A stretch of 41,227 nucleotides of DNA from an uncultured Desulfovibrio sp. (GCA_944327295.1 CALVHF010000160.1:1-41227), one strand, 5' to 3'; positions 7,750 through 15,221 are shown, numbered from the stretch's first letter. Numbers and translations are program-made. Notes: generated by a model not told the origin, from the letters alone.

Positions 7750-7956
7750 ATGCCTGATATTTCCATACGATTGAGAGAGCGAGAAGTCTGCCAGCTTTTA
7801 TGTTGCAGTAAGTCACATCTGTATAGGCTCCACAAGCAGGGAAAGTTGCTGCGCCGAAAAGAGGGGTACAAGTTCACCTACTGGATCCGGAAAGAAGTTG
7901 AGGCTTATGCCATGGGCATCAACCCTTATGCCGGAGAAGGTGTCGCCCAGGTGTAA
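7750..7956 (+). CDS. AlpA/excisionase-like helix-turn-helix regulator
   Basis: This 68-residue protein is a small MerR-type winged helix: LREREVCQLLCCSKSHLYRL carries the helix-turn-helix (about residues 7-27) and GKLLRRKEGYKFTYWIRKEV the wing and the following Trp-containing turn. AlpA-family proteins of P4-like phages and ICEs act as excisionase or as activators of the integrase. A strong AAGGAGG (about 7734-7740) lies 9 bp before the ATG. The position between integrase and primase matches P4-type elements. The DNA-binding fold is sound; the exact role is inferred from context. Confidence 0.8.
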   Translation: MPDISIRLREREVCQLLCCSKSHLYRLHKQGKLLRRKEGYKFTYWIRKEVEAYAMGINPYAGEGVAQV

Positions 7957-7985
7957 ACCAAGCTGTGCGATGTTGCCTGATGATC

Positions 7986-8021
7986 GCGGCCTTTGGAGGT
8001 GGCAACCGTGTCAAAGGCCGC
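7986..8021 (+). promoter_or_regulatory. 10-bp stem-loop in the primase leader
   Basis: GCGGCCTTTG (7986-7995) pairs perfectly with CAAAGGCCGC (8012-8021) over a 16-nt loop. It has no U run and stands 30 bp after the regulator gene. It could be an antisense-RNA target or a pause hairpin in the leader upstream of the primase. Confidence 0.5.
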
Positions 8022-8193
8022 CCTACATATATAACCAGACAATACAGGAACAAGAGGCACGAATCTGCTTGACATCTCTTGCGTCTTGTGGCCTCTTGAA
8101 GTTCCCTAAAACCAACATAGGCATAACGAGAGCCTTTTTAGCCTACCCATGGCTGAATAAATACTTGTTTGCATGCTGCATCAGCTGACTAAT

Positions 8194-8218
8194 CTTGCCA
8201 CCTTCGTTGGCAAGTTTT
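8194..8218 (+). terminator. Terminator-like hairpin in the primase leader
   Basis: CTTGCCA (8194-8200) pairs with TGGCAAG (8208-8214) and runs into TTTT. It lies directly upstream of the C4-like RNA, as expected for premature termination in a P4-type immunity leader. The stem is short, so confidence is moderate. Confidence 0.5.
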
Positions 8219-8226
8219 CAGATATC

Positions 8227-8309
8227 GAGGCAGATCTGCACGTCCGGGAACCCGTGAGGGCCGGCGGCTTATGTTGGGCCGGGGAGCGTGTAGATCTGCC
8301 TCTTTTTTT
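8227..8309 (+). ncRNA. C4/P4-CI-like antisense RNA, candidate
   Basis: GAGGCAGATCTGCACG (8227-8242) pairs over 16 bp, with one G-U, with CGTGTAGATCTGCCTC (8287-8302), and seven Ts follow at once (8303-8309). The enclosed 44 nt are G/C-rich and hold CCGGGAACCCGTGAGGG and a smaller hairpin CCGGC...GCCGG. Long outer stem, terminal U run, G/C-rich core, and position 20 bp before the start of an alpha-type primase behind an AlpA-like gene all match the P4 CI / P1-P7 C4 antisense RNAs that cause termination in the replication leader. The assignment rests on this resemblance; a covariance-model search would settle it. Confidence 0.6.
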
Positions 8310-8328
8310 GCAGCGTGGAGTTACAAAA

Positions 8329-10986
8329 ATGGCAGCAGTGGCAGAATATGATTTTTTTGAACAAGGGCGAGAGGTAATGGACTCGCTTGGCATAGTGCCT
8401 CCCGCAGAATTTGTTTGCGATGGACGATTCCATACATGCGGGACTGTGGGCAAAGAGAGAGGGACGGATGGACGCTATCTGATCCACTATGACAATTTTC
8501 CTGTTGGGATTTGCATCAACTGGCGAACCGATGAACGTGCTACCTGGACAGCAAAACGGGAGAGAGAGCTGACGGGCAAGGAAAAGAACGCCTATCGGGA
8601 ACGCGTCCAGCGGCTTAAGGAGCAGGCCCATGCAGAGCAGACCCGCAAGTGGGAAAAAACTGCCCGTACGGCAGAATATGTTTGGAGCAAGTGTCAACAG
8701 GCCCAGGACTCCCATCCCTATTTGCAGCGCAAAAAGGTTCCTGCGTATGGCTTGCGACTGGCTTCAGACAATAGGCTGGTGCTTCCCATTCTGAGCGCAG
8801 ACGGTCAGTTTCAGTCCTTGAATTTCATCTCCGCAGATGGGTCCAAGAAATTTCTGGCTGGAGGGAAGACTGCTGGTGGCCATTTTCCGATTCTTGCCAA
8901 AGATGGCACCGAGAGCGGTCCCTTGTTGATAGGTGAAGGGTTTGCCACGACAATGTCTGCCTGCATCAGTACGGGCTATGCCGGACTTGTCGCCTTCAAT
9001 GCGGGCAATCTGTCTCATGTGGCCCAGGAGGCAAGACTTCGCTACCCAGAAAGGCAAATCATTATTCTTGAAGACAATGATCTGGAACGTGTTGCTGAGA
9101 TAGGCCGCAATCCTGGGCAAGTCGCAGCAGAAAAGGCTGCCAGGATTGCACGTGCCAAGATTGCCCATTGCCCTGCTCTTCAGGATAAATCAACGGATTT
9201 CAACGATCTTTACTGTGCCCTTGGTCCCGGTGAAGTAAAAAAGGTTATAGAGCAAAGCCTATCTCCCGACATGGAACAGGGAGAACAACCTGCTTTGCCC
9301 AGAAACTTTTATTACACAGGCAAGCATGGTGATCTGGAATACCGGCTTTACAATGAAAAGGGTGAGCTCAAGGAGAGCAGCCGGATATGTCGGCATATTG
9401 AAGTCCTTGGCTATGCCCATGGCGAAGCTCGTTGGGGATGGGTCTTGCGATGGAAAGACAAGCGAGGAGTCGTCAAAAAGCAGGCAATTCCTTCGAGACT
9501 TTTCCAGACAAGCAAGACTGAGCTGGCTGAGTACCTCGCCGATGAAGGAGGCCTGGACATTCAGCCAGGTCAGCAAAAACGCTTCAAGGAATTTGTACTT
9601 GGTTTTGAGAATTTGCCCATATACCGCAATGTTTCCAAAATAGGCTGGTGCGACGGCAATTTTGTCTTGCCCAACGAGGTGATAGGCAAGGATGCAGAGA
9701 AGATTATCCTGCAGCCGGCTACCAATGCCATCTATGATCTGTACCAGACAAAGGGAGAGTTGAAACAATGGCAGGAGGTAGTTGCGCTTTGTGCCGGTAA
9801 CAGCCGTTTTGAATTTGCCCTTGCAGCCTCTTTTGCAGGTGCGCTTTTATGCTGCAAGCCAACTGTGGCAGGCACCATCTTTCATTTTGCAGGCATGTCC
9901 TCAGGAGGTAAAACAACTGCTCTGAATCTGGGAGCTTCCATCTGGGGAGATCCAAACGGCCAAAAACGATCCTGGAGGCTGACAGACAACGCACTGGAAA
10001 GTTTGGCTCCCATGTACAACGATTTAACCATGTACCTTGACGAAATCGGGGAGGTGGAGCCTGTTGCCTTGCGCAATTCCTCCTATATGCTGAGCGACTG
10101 CATTGGAAAAGGGCGGGCAAACAGGGAAGGTGGCTACAGACAGCCGTCCACCTGGCGCTGTATTGTCTTGTCAACTGGCGAAACCACCTTTGAGAATAAA
10201 TTGCGTGAAGGGGGATACAGAGCACATGCCGGCCAGCGTGTCCGCTTTGTGGACATCCCGGTGTACCCTGATCACCTGACACAACTGCATGGACTGCCTT
10301 CCGCAAAGTGTCTGGTTGAGCGGCTTGAAGAAGTTCAAAAACACCATTACGGCCAGGCTGGCCGTGCCTTCCTGGAACTCCTTGTGGCCGATATGGAACG
10401 AGTACGGGAAGAAATGGGAAAAAGGATGCAGGATGAGGAAAACAGGTTATGTCCAAGAGGAGCAGACCCACAGGTACGCCGGGTAGCGCAACGTTTTGCC
10501 CTTGTGAGTATCGGTGGTTGTCTTGCCCAGGAGTACAAAATCCTTCCAGAAACCCTAGATATCCTTTCTGCCGTGAAATCCTGCTTTGAAGACTGGCTAG
10601 CTGAAAGAGGTACTATTGGAGCCGATGAAGACAGACAAATTGCCGAGCGTATGCGTTCTTTCATAGAAGCCAACGCGACAAGTCGCTTCCAGGACGTGAA
10701 CGATCCTGCACAGCGTATCAATGACCGAGTCGGATTCAGGCGCATCTGCTACAAAGGCAATTCGGAGCAGATGACAGAATTTCTATTCTTTCCCTCTGTC
10801 TTGGAAAAAGAGGTTTTTCCGGAATACAGCCTGAGGCGAGTATTGCAGGTACTGGATGCACAAGGATGGCTTAAGCACAAGAGAGGGACCAGATATACAG
10901 CACGTATCATGATTCACGGTGAAGGACGTAAAGAATATTATTGCGTAGTTCCACCTTCTCTATCTGACGACGAAGAGAGCGATTAA
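8329..10986 (+). CDS. Primase-helicase: Toprim-type primase fused to DUF927 ATPase
   Basis: This 885-residue protein probably primes and unwinds element DNA for replication. Residues about 130-185 resemble the region before Toprim in conjugative primases (YLQRKKVPAYGLRL). The Toprim-like core is LLIGEGFATTMSACISTGY (about 199), IIILEDND and DFNDLYCALG. From about residue 330 a DUF927-type helicase follows, with Walker A GMSSGGKTT (about 522) and Walker B MYLDEIGEV. The frame is open back to 8173, but the ATG at 8329 has a GGAG site at 8317-8320 and avoids the C4-like RNA hairpin, so I place the start there. It plays the role of the P4 alpha protein. Confidence 0.88.
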   Translation: MAAVAEYDFFEQGREVMDSLGIVPPAEFVCDGRFHTCGTVGKERGTDGRYLIHYDNFPVGICINWRTDERATWTAKRERELTGKEKNAYRERVQRLKEQAHAEQTRKWEKTARTAEYVWSKCQQAQDSHPYLQRKKVPAYGLRLASDNRLVLPILSADGQFQSLNFISADGSKKFLAGGKTAGGHFPILAKDGTESGPLLIGEGFATTMSACISTGYAGLVAFNAGNLSHVAQEARLRYPERQIIILEDNDLERVAEIGRNPGQVAAEKAARIARAKIAHCPALQDKSTDFNDLYCALGPGEVKKVIEQSLSPDMEQGEQPALPRNFYYTGKHGDLEYRLYNEKGELKESSRICRHIEVLGYAHGEARWGWVLRWKDKRGVVKKQAIPSRLFQTSKTELAEYLADEGGLDIQPGQQKRFKEFVLGFENLPIYRNVSKIGWCDGNFVLPNEVIGKDAEKIILQPATNAIYDLYQTKGELKQWQEVVALCAGNSRFEFALAASFAGALLCCKPTVAGTIFHFAGMSSGGKTTALNLGASIWGDPNGQKRSWRLTDNALESLAPMYNDLTMYLDEIGEVEPVALRNSSYMLSDCIGKGRANREGGYRQPSTWRCIVLSTGETTFENKLREGGYRAHAGQRVRFVDIPVYPDHLTQLHGLPSAKCLVERLEEVQKHHYGQAGRAFLELLVADMERVREEMGKRMQDEENRLCPRGADPQVRRVAQRFALVSIGGCLAQEYKILPETLDILSAVKSCFEDWLAERGTIGADEDRQIAERMRSFIEANATSRFQDVNDPAQRINDRVGFRRICYKGNSEQMTEFLFFPSVLEKEVFPEYSLRRVLQVLDAQGWLKHKRGTRYTARIMIHGEGRKEYYCVVPPSLSDDEESD

Positions 10987-11049
10987 ACAGTAAGTGATAG
11001 GTCAAAAAATATTTACATAATATATATCTTAATTGATAAAAAATAATAT

Positions 11050-11077
11050 AGCCCTTCTTATGAGGGGCTTTTTTTTA
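11050..11077 (+). terminator. Intrinsic terminator downstream of the primase gene
   Basis: AGCCC (11050-11054) pairs with GGGCT near 11065-11069 across TTCTTATGAG, followed by eight Ts. It ends the primase transcript about 65 bp after its stop codon. Confidence 0.7.
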
Positions 11078-11369
11078 TTAAGTGTAATATATGTTTAAAA
11101 TAAAATATTTTTTATAATATTTAACAATTATTTATAATTATATTTTAATATACATTAATTTTTTATAGTTGTTGTTTGATAATGCAAATTGTAGTTTATT
11201 GTACTTAATTTTAGCTGCATTGATAAATAAAAAAAGAATATGTAAGACTTTCATGAAAAGGCAGGACAGGTAAAACGGAACGTTTTACTGCCTGCTCTCA
11301 TGCGCCGAGGGCTTAGCTTTTCGCTTTCAGCTCAAAGCTCCAGGCTTACTCGCTACGCTCGACGCCAGT
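11078..11369. other. AT-rich intergenic stretch upstream of the mobilisation genes, possible oriT region
   Basis: No gene is seen. 11078-11250 is extremely AT-rich. At 11270-11288 GTAAAACG and CGTTTTAC form an inverted repeat around GAA, inside a larger imperfect hairpin that begins with GCAGG and ends at CCTGC (11261-11295). The stretch precedes the transglycosylase, MobC-like and relaxase genes, so an easily melted origin of transfer could lie here. The CAGGTAAAA half-site recurs at 14452-14532. Confidence 0.4.
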
Positions 11370-11392
11370 GCCGTGCTGAAAGCACGGCTTTT
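11370..11392 (+). terminator. Terminator-like hairpin just before the transglycosylase gene
   Basis: GCCGTGC (11370-11376) pairs with GCACGGC (11382-11388), loop TGAAA, then TTTT. It stands 38 bp before the start codon, so it could attenuate transcription into the mobilisation operon instead of simply ending an upstream one. Confidence 0.55.
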
Positions 11393-11430
11393 CCACTCCA
11401 AACAAGAGTTTCTACAAGGAGGGCATCCCG

Positions 11431-12117
11431 ATGGCCAAACTGCTTATCCTGCTACTCTCCACCGTTCTGATTATGACCAAGGCGGTACAGGCTCACGATC
11501 TTTTTACAGAACCGTGTGCCCAGGCGGGTATTCCCAAGGAGCTTGTACTTGCCATCGCCAAGCAGGAGTCCAGCCTGCACCCATGGGCATTGAACATCAG
11601 GGGCATCGACTACATGCCTGAAACCTACAAGGATGCCGTTCACTTGGTAAGACGTGCCGAGGGCGCTGGAGTTTCCTATGATGTTGGCATCATGCAGATT
11701 AACAATTACTGGATCAAAAAGTGGGGCATAGACCCCATTGAACTGCTTGACCCAGAAACGAACATCCGAAGGGGAATCAGCATCCTGATTGCCGAGATAG
11801 AGCGACATGGCTTCACCTGGAAGGCAGTGGGCAGATACCACAGTCCAACAGAGTGGCGCAGCCAGGACTATGCCTGGCGAGTTTTCAAGAGAATGGGAGG
11901 AAAGCAAGATGCCACGGCCTACATTGCCCACAGCCGCAAAGAGGGACCATACCTTCAGGATCAACTTGACTTCCAGGGAATATGGCGTGGTGAAGGAGTA
12001 CAGCGACCGGGCCGGATTGTCTCTTTCCGAGTTCGGGCGGCGGGCATGCCTGGGAGCGAGGATACCAAGCAGAGAGGATCGGCAGGCCAGATTGCAGATG
12101 ATGCAGGCAATAGCTGA
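11431..12117 (+). CDS. Conjugative lytic transglycosylase (VirB1-like)
   Basis: This enzyme would open the peptidoglycan for the mating channel. A signal peptide covers residues 1-21 (LLILLLSTVLIMTKAVQA). The SLT domain shows catalytic Glu46 in AIAKQESSLHPWALN, then YDVGIMQIN and WKAVGRYHSPTEW. AAGGAGGG (11416-11423) precedes the ATG. The domain is complete by about residue 158 (YAWRVFKRMGG). The remaining 70 residues overlap the next gene by 209 bp and look like its out-of-frame reading. The original stop may have been lost by a frameshift near 11895-11905, or the tail may be genuine. Confidence 0.85.
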   Translation: MAKLLILLLSTVLIMTKAVQAHDLFTEPCAQAGIPKELVLAIAKQESSLHPWALNIRGIDYMPETYKDAVHLVRRAEGAGVSYDVGIMQINNYWIKKWGIDPIELLDPETNIRRGISILIAEIERHGFTWKAVGRYHSPTEWRSQDYAWRVFKRMGGKQDATAYIAHSRKEGPYLQDQLDFQGIWRGEGVQRPGRIVSFRVRAAGMPGSEDTKQRGSAGQIADDAGNS

Positions 12118-12250
12118 ACTTCGAAGGCAAGGAGGCCTCTTGAAGCTGATCATTTCACAGGAGCTTGTCGACAAGGCTGAGGTCGTCAAAATCTTGCGAG
12201 CATTTGACCCCATCGCGAAGCAGCTTGGAGAGGCAGTGGACAGGCTATGA
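11909..12250 (+). CDS. Relaxosome accessory protein, MobC/TraJ-like
   Basis: This 113-residue basic protein probably binds oriT and helps the relaxase. The N-terminal half (DHTFRINLTSREYGVVKEYS, then DRAGLSLSEFGRRACLG) has the ribbon-helix-helix pattern of MobC/TraJ proteins. The C-terminal half is helical (MMQAIAELRRQGGLLKLIIS). The start at 11909 has GGGAGG at about 11895-11900. An upstream ATG in frame exists at 11807 but has no comparable site and would overlap the transglycosylase further. The stop overlaps the relaxase start as ATGA, so the two are translationally coupled. Confidence 0.8.
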   Translation: MPRPTLPTAAKRDHTFRINLTSREYGVVKEYSDRAGLSLSEFGRRACLGARIPSREDRQARLQMMQAIAELRRQGGLLKLIISQELVDKAEVVKILRAFDPIAKQLGEAVDRL

Positions 12251-14328
12251 TCAGCAAACACATCACCTGCAAACCTGGCAATGACAACTATAGACGCCTT
12301 GCCAACTATATAGCCGGCAACGCAAAGCACCGAGGAGTAAAATTTGATGAGCGACAGCCCTACATACCGCAGTATTACCCTGGAGAAAGTGGAGACCTTG
12401 CCGCAAACCGCCTGCGTGGGTTGTCCGAATGCACTCTGGTTCATCGAACACTTGCAAAAGGAAGAGAGGGAAGAGGTAAAGGTCTTCTGTCAATTGATGC
12501 ACGCAGTGATCACAAATCCGATGACGTCGTGCGACGGAACTCAAGTCTTTCCCCAACAGGAGAAAAGTGCCTCCTGACCTGGATCGAAGGCTGCTGGACC
12601 GAAGGCGACTATGAAAGAGCCATCGAGGAAGTTGTTGCTACCCAGGATCTGAACACCAGGTCGAAGAAGGAAAAGAGCTATCACCTGATAGTGAGCTTCA
12701 GGCCAGAAGATCAGGAGAAGCTGACAGAGGAGGTCTTCAAGGAGATCGAGAAACGCTTTGCCGAGGCTCTTGGCCTGTCCGAACACCAGAGACATTGTGG
12801 CGTGCACATCAACACAAAGAATATCCATATGCACGTTGCCTACAACCTTATCGACAAGGAGAGCTTTACCAGGAAAGAGCCGTGGCGTGACTTTGCCGCC
12901 AGGGACAAACTATGCCGGGACTTGGAAAAGGAGTTTGGATTGACTCCAGACAAGGGACGAGGGCAGGGCGTGGACAGAAGTCTCAGTCAGACTGCTGCGG
13001 TGAAGGAGGCCCACAGTGGGGAACAAAGCTTTGAAAGTTTTGCCAGAGAAAGGGCAGCGGTACTTGAGGAAGAGACGGCAGAGGCCACGACCTGGCAGGC
13101 GGTTCACCAGGCTTTTGCCAGGCATGGCATGGAGCTGGACAAGAGGGGGGGTGGCCTTGCCGTCAAGGACAAGGCTGGCGGACAAAGAATCAAGATGAGT
13201 TCTATGACAAGGGAGCTGACCTTGAAAAAGCTTGAAAGCAGACTGGGCAAGTATGAGCCAGTCAAAGACGCTGCTCTTCTGCCGGAGAGCGAGAGCCAGT
13301 ACGGACCAAAGCCTATTCAGAAGCTGGAAGGGGAAAATCGTTTTGAGGAATACGCCAGAGAGCACACACCAAAGTTGAGAAGAGGAATTCAACAGGCGAA
13401 GACATGGCAGGAGGTGCATCAGATCTTTGCCAGATGCGGTATGAAGTTGAGCAAACGAGGGGCTGGCCTGATCATCAACAACAGGCACGGTGGACAGCAT
13501 ACCCGGGCAAGCAATGTTGCCAGAGAGTTTTCCAGCAAAAGACTGGAGGAGCGGTTTGGGAAATTCGAGCCTGTTAAAGAGCCTGCTCTCTTGCCGGAAA
13601 GTGAAAACCGCTATGGAACACCCCAGGAAGTCTTGGCTCGAAAAGCCCTGTGGACAGAGTGGATGTTGGCACGAACAGAGCGGAAGGAGCTGGCAGCAGA
13701 CATCAAGGCAAAGTGGAAAGCTTACAGAGGGGAGGTGCTAAAAAGACCAATGGGCAAAAAGACTCGGAGTTATGTTCTGCAGCTTGCCAGACAAAAAGAG
13801 ACGCTGGAACTCCAAAAGGCGGTAGCCAACCATCCGAAGACCTGGCTTGCATTCCTGCAACAGCAGGCCCTCGCAGGAAACGAAAAAGCTCTGGCTCTAC
13901 TGCGATCCAGAAAAGAGGAGGTGCAACCAGAGCAAAGCCAAGACAAAAAGCTTGAGTTTCTGAGTCGAAAAATAGCCATCAGTGAAGCAAGAGACATCAG
14001 CTACCAGACCAAACAAAAATTGCTTGGCAGGGTCATCATCGAGAGTATCGAAGATGACGTCCGTACAGAACTGGATGCGCACGGCAAGCTGATACACTCA
14101 CTGAAAAACGGAGGCACCATCTGCGACACTGGACAAACCATCAGTTTTTCGGAGAAAGCCCGGGCAACTGCCCTGGAGTACATGAAAAGAAAATGGGGCA
14201 TAAAGGTCGTGTCCGTAGGCGACAGGACCGTGCTCACATTCCCTGATGGACAGACAACTACTCTGGAGAAGAACGCCATCACCAAACCTAGGCCTGTTCA
14301 GCAACGAGTACAGGACAAGGGGAGGTGA
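12247..14328 (+). CDS. traI: MOBP-type relaxase (TraI-like) with an internal 74-residue insertion
   Basis: The relaxase nicks oriT and pilots the strand through the mating channel. Residues 1-30 (MISKHITCKPGNDNYRRLAN, YIAGNAKHRG) contain the catalytic tyrosine, probably Tyr21, matching LANYI of RP4 TraI. The catalytic domain resumes with GEKCLLTWIEGC (about 105), ATQDLNTRSKKEKSYHLIVS and the metal-binding motif HCGVHINTKNIHMHVAYN (about 181-198). Residues about 31-104 between them are rich in Arg and Ser and are translated from DNA that carries another good gene in frame +1. From about residue 262 a roughly 104-residue unit is repeated twice (FARHGMELDKRGGGL and FARCGMKLSKRGAGL). Total length is 693 residues. 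Confidence 0.85.
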   Translation: MISKHITCKPGNDNYRRLANYIAGNAKHRGVKFDERQPYIPQYYPGESGDLAANRLRGLSECTLVHRTLAKGREGRGKGLLSIDARSDHKSDDVVRRNSSLSPTGEKCLLTWIEGCWTEGDYERAIEEVVATQDLNTRSKKEKSYHLIVSFRPEDQEKLTEEVFKEIEKRFAEALGLSEHQRHCGVHINTKNIHMHVAYNLIDKESFTRKEPWRDFAARDKLCRDLEKEFGLTPDKGRGQGVDRSLSQTAAVKEAHSGEQSFESFARERAAVLEEETAEATTWQAVHQAFARHGMELDKRGGGLAVKDKAGGQRIKMSSMTRELTLKKLESRLGKYEPVKDAALLPESESQYGPKPIQKLEGENRFEEYAREHTPKLRRGIQQAKTWQEVHQIFARCGMKLSKRGAGLIINNRHGGQHTRASNVAREFSSKRLEERFGKFEPVKEPALLPESENRYGTPQEVLARKALWTEWMLARTERKELAADIKAKWKAYRGEVLKRPMGKKTRSYVLQLARQKETLELQKAVANHPKTWLAFLQQQALAGNEKALALLRSRKEEVQPEQSQDKKLEFLSRKIAISEARDISYQTKQKLLGRVIIESIEDDVRTELDAHGKLIHSLKNGGTICDTGQTISFSEKARATALEYMKRKWGIKVVSVGDRTVLTFPDGQTTTLEKNAITKPRPVQQRVQDKGR
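12347..12577 (+). CDS. Small cysteine-rich protein nested inside the relaxase gene
   Basis: This 76-codon frame lies wholly within the relaxase gene in the +1 frame. GAGGAG (12332-12337) precedes the ATG by 9 bp. The product contains CVGCPNALWFIEHLQKEERE followed by EVKVFCQLMHAVITNPMTSC and DG, a pattern of four Cys, aromatic residues and a CDG end that I associate with small proteins encoded near relaxases in other ICEs, probably a zinc-binding fold. The relaxase reading through the same DNA is low in complexity and interrupts its catalytic domain. So this, not the relaxase, seems to be the protein under selection here. Function unknown. Confidence 0.65.
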   Translation: MSDSPTYRSITLEKVETLPQTACVGCPNALWFIEHLQKEEREEVKVFCQLMHAVITNPMTSCDGTQVFPQQEKSAS

Positions 14329-14373
14329 CCGGCTCTTCCAGAGGCACAATACTCATGGGGAATTGCGTAAAAC

Positions 14374-14393
14374 AGTCCACACAGGTGTGGACT
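14374..14393. repeat. 9-bp inverted repeat after the relaxase gene
   Basis: AGTCCACAC (14374-14382) and GTGTGGACT (14385-14393) are separated by two bases. No U run follows, so this is more likely an operator or a nicking-region hairpin than a terminator. Confidence 0.55.
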
Positions 14394-14451
14394 ACAGTAT
14401 GTAACACATTGGAATCACATATATGCATGCAACGATTTTGCCCTATAGTAT

Positions 14452-14544
14452 AAGGTAAAATATTTGCATGTATACATGCAAATAAAAACATTATACTAGC
14501 AGGTAAAATTTAAAGAAGTATGCAGGTAAAAATTTGCCTTGTAT
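14452..14544. repeat. Iteron-like repeats and 24-bp perfect palindrome
   Basis: Two tandem 23-bp units (14499-14521 and 14522-14544) both begin GCAGGTAAAA and end TAT, and a related AAGGTAAAAT is at 14452-14461. It abuts a perfect 24-bp palindrome at 14461-14484 (half-site TATTTGCATGTA). A further GGCAGTAAAAT is at 14692-14702. The 23-bp period, AT-richness of the whole 14329-14727 gap and the palindrome fit a replication origin, an oriT or a multi-site operator. No gene is visible in this gap. Confidence 0.65.
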
Positions 14545-14727
14545 GATCAAATATTTCTATTTATTATGCTAGTATTATTGATAAAAAATTTTTTTACGTT
14601 TTATAACTATAAGGCTTGACAAATACCTGACAGTTAGGCAAAAAATATTTTACTATATGCAACATATTTACCGTACAGTAGGGCAGTAAAATTGCCTTGC
14701 TGTGTTCCGATTTGAGGGGTAAAGCCT

Positions 14728-15141
14728 ATGCAGTTCAGACAAAGAGGCAATAGAATCCAAGTCTATAAGTACGCAGGTTATGACACAGAGAAAAAGCGTG
14801 CCAAGATGGCTCTTCTAGGCTCCATGGATTTGGATGGGTGGCCAGGGAGTAAACTTGCTGTACGAATGTCTTCCCTCTCAGAAGAAGAAAAGGCAGAGAT
14901 CAAGTCTTACCAGAAGCAACTTGAGGAAGGCTGCAATCTAAAGAAAAGTAACGAGATTTTGAAAAATTTAGGAACTACGTTGATGAAGGCAGACGATGCT
15001 CTGAAAAATAATCATGGGGAGATAGCTGGGGAAGCATGGGAGGAATGGAGCGGCGACGTGAAGTTCTGGCTCCATAAAGTTGGCGAAACAATAAAGCGTA
15101 TAGAGCAGGATAGGCAGGCAGCGGAGGCACAACTTCGCTGA
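14728..15141 (+). CDS. Hypothetical protein, 137 residues
   Basis: I do not recognise this protein. It is soluble and charged. The first 45 residues look like a beta-rich small domain (MQFRQRGNRIQVYKYAGYDT, then KKRAKMALLGSMDLDGWP). The rest is predominantly helical with a likely coiled region (SEEEKAEIKSYQKQLEEG; GETIKRIEQDRQAAEAQLR). GAGGGG (about 14713-14718) precedes the ATG. It is the only gene directly downstream of the iteron-like repeats, so it could be the protein they regulate or one that binds them; this is only positional inference. Confidence 0.65.
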   Translation: MQFRQRGNRIQVYKYAGYDTEKKRAKMALLGSMDLDGWPGSKLAVRMSSLSEEEKAEIKSYQKQLEEGCNLKKSNEILKNLGTTLMKADDALKNNHGEIAGEAWEEWSGDVKFWLHKVGETIKRIEQDRQAAEAQLR

Positions 15142-15221
15142 ACTGAAACCGGTTTGCTCTTTACAAAGCTTCCCAAAATACCTATCTTTTGAACAAAGGA
15201 TGCCGCGAAGAGCAGCAAAAA

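Noticed and set aside
7898..8188. 96-codon frame overlapping the end of the AlpA-like gene and the leader
   Set aside because: No ribosome binding site, Pro/Cys/Trp-rich translation, and it runs through the hairpins of the regulatory leader.
8173..8328. Extended N-terminus of the primase from an ATG at 8173
   Set aside because: These 52 codons lie in the stem-loop of the C4-like RNA and include its U run; the ATG at 8329 has a proper ribosome binding site.
11452..12444. 330-codon open frame on the minus strand over the transglycosylase, MobC-like and relaxase genes
   Set aside because: The product is rich in Ser, Leu and Arg without domain signatures and lies opposite well-supported genes; it is a reverse-strand shadow.
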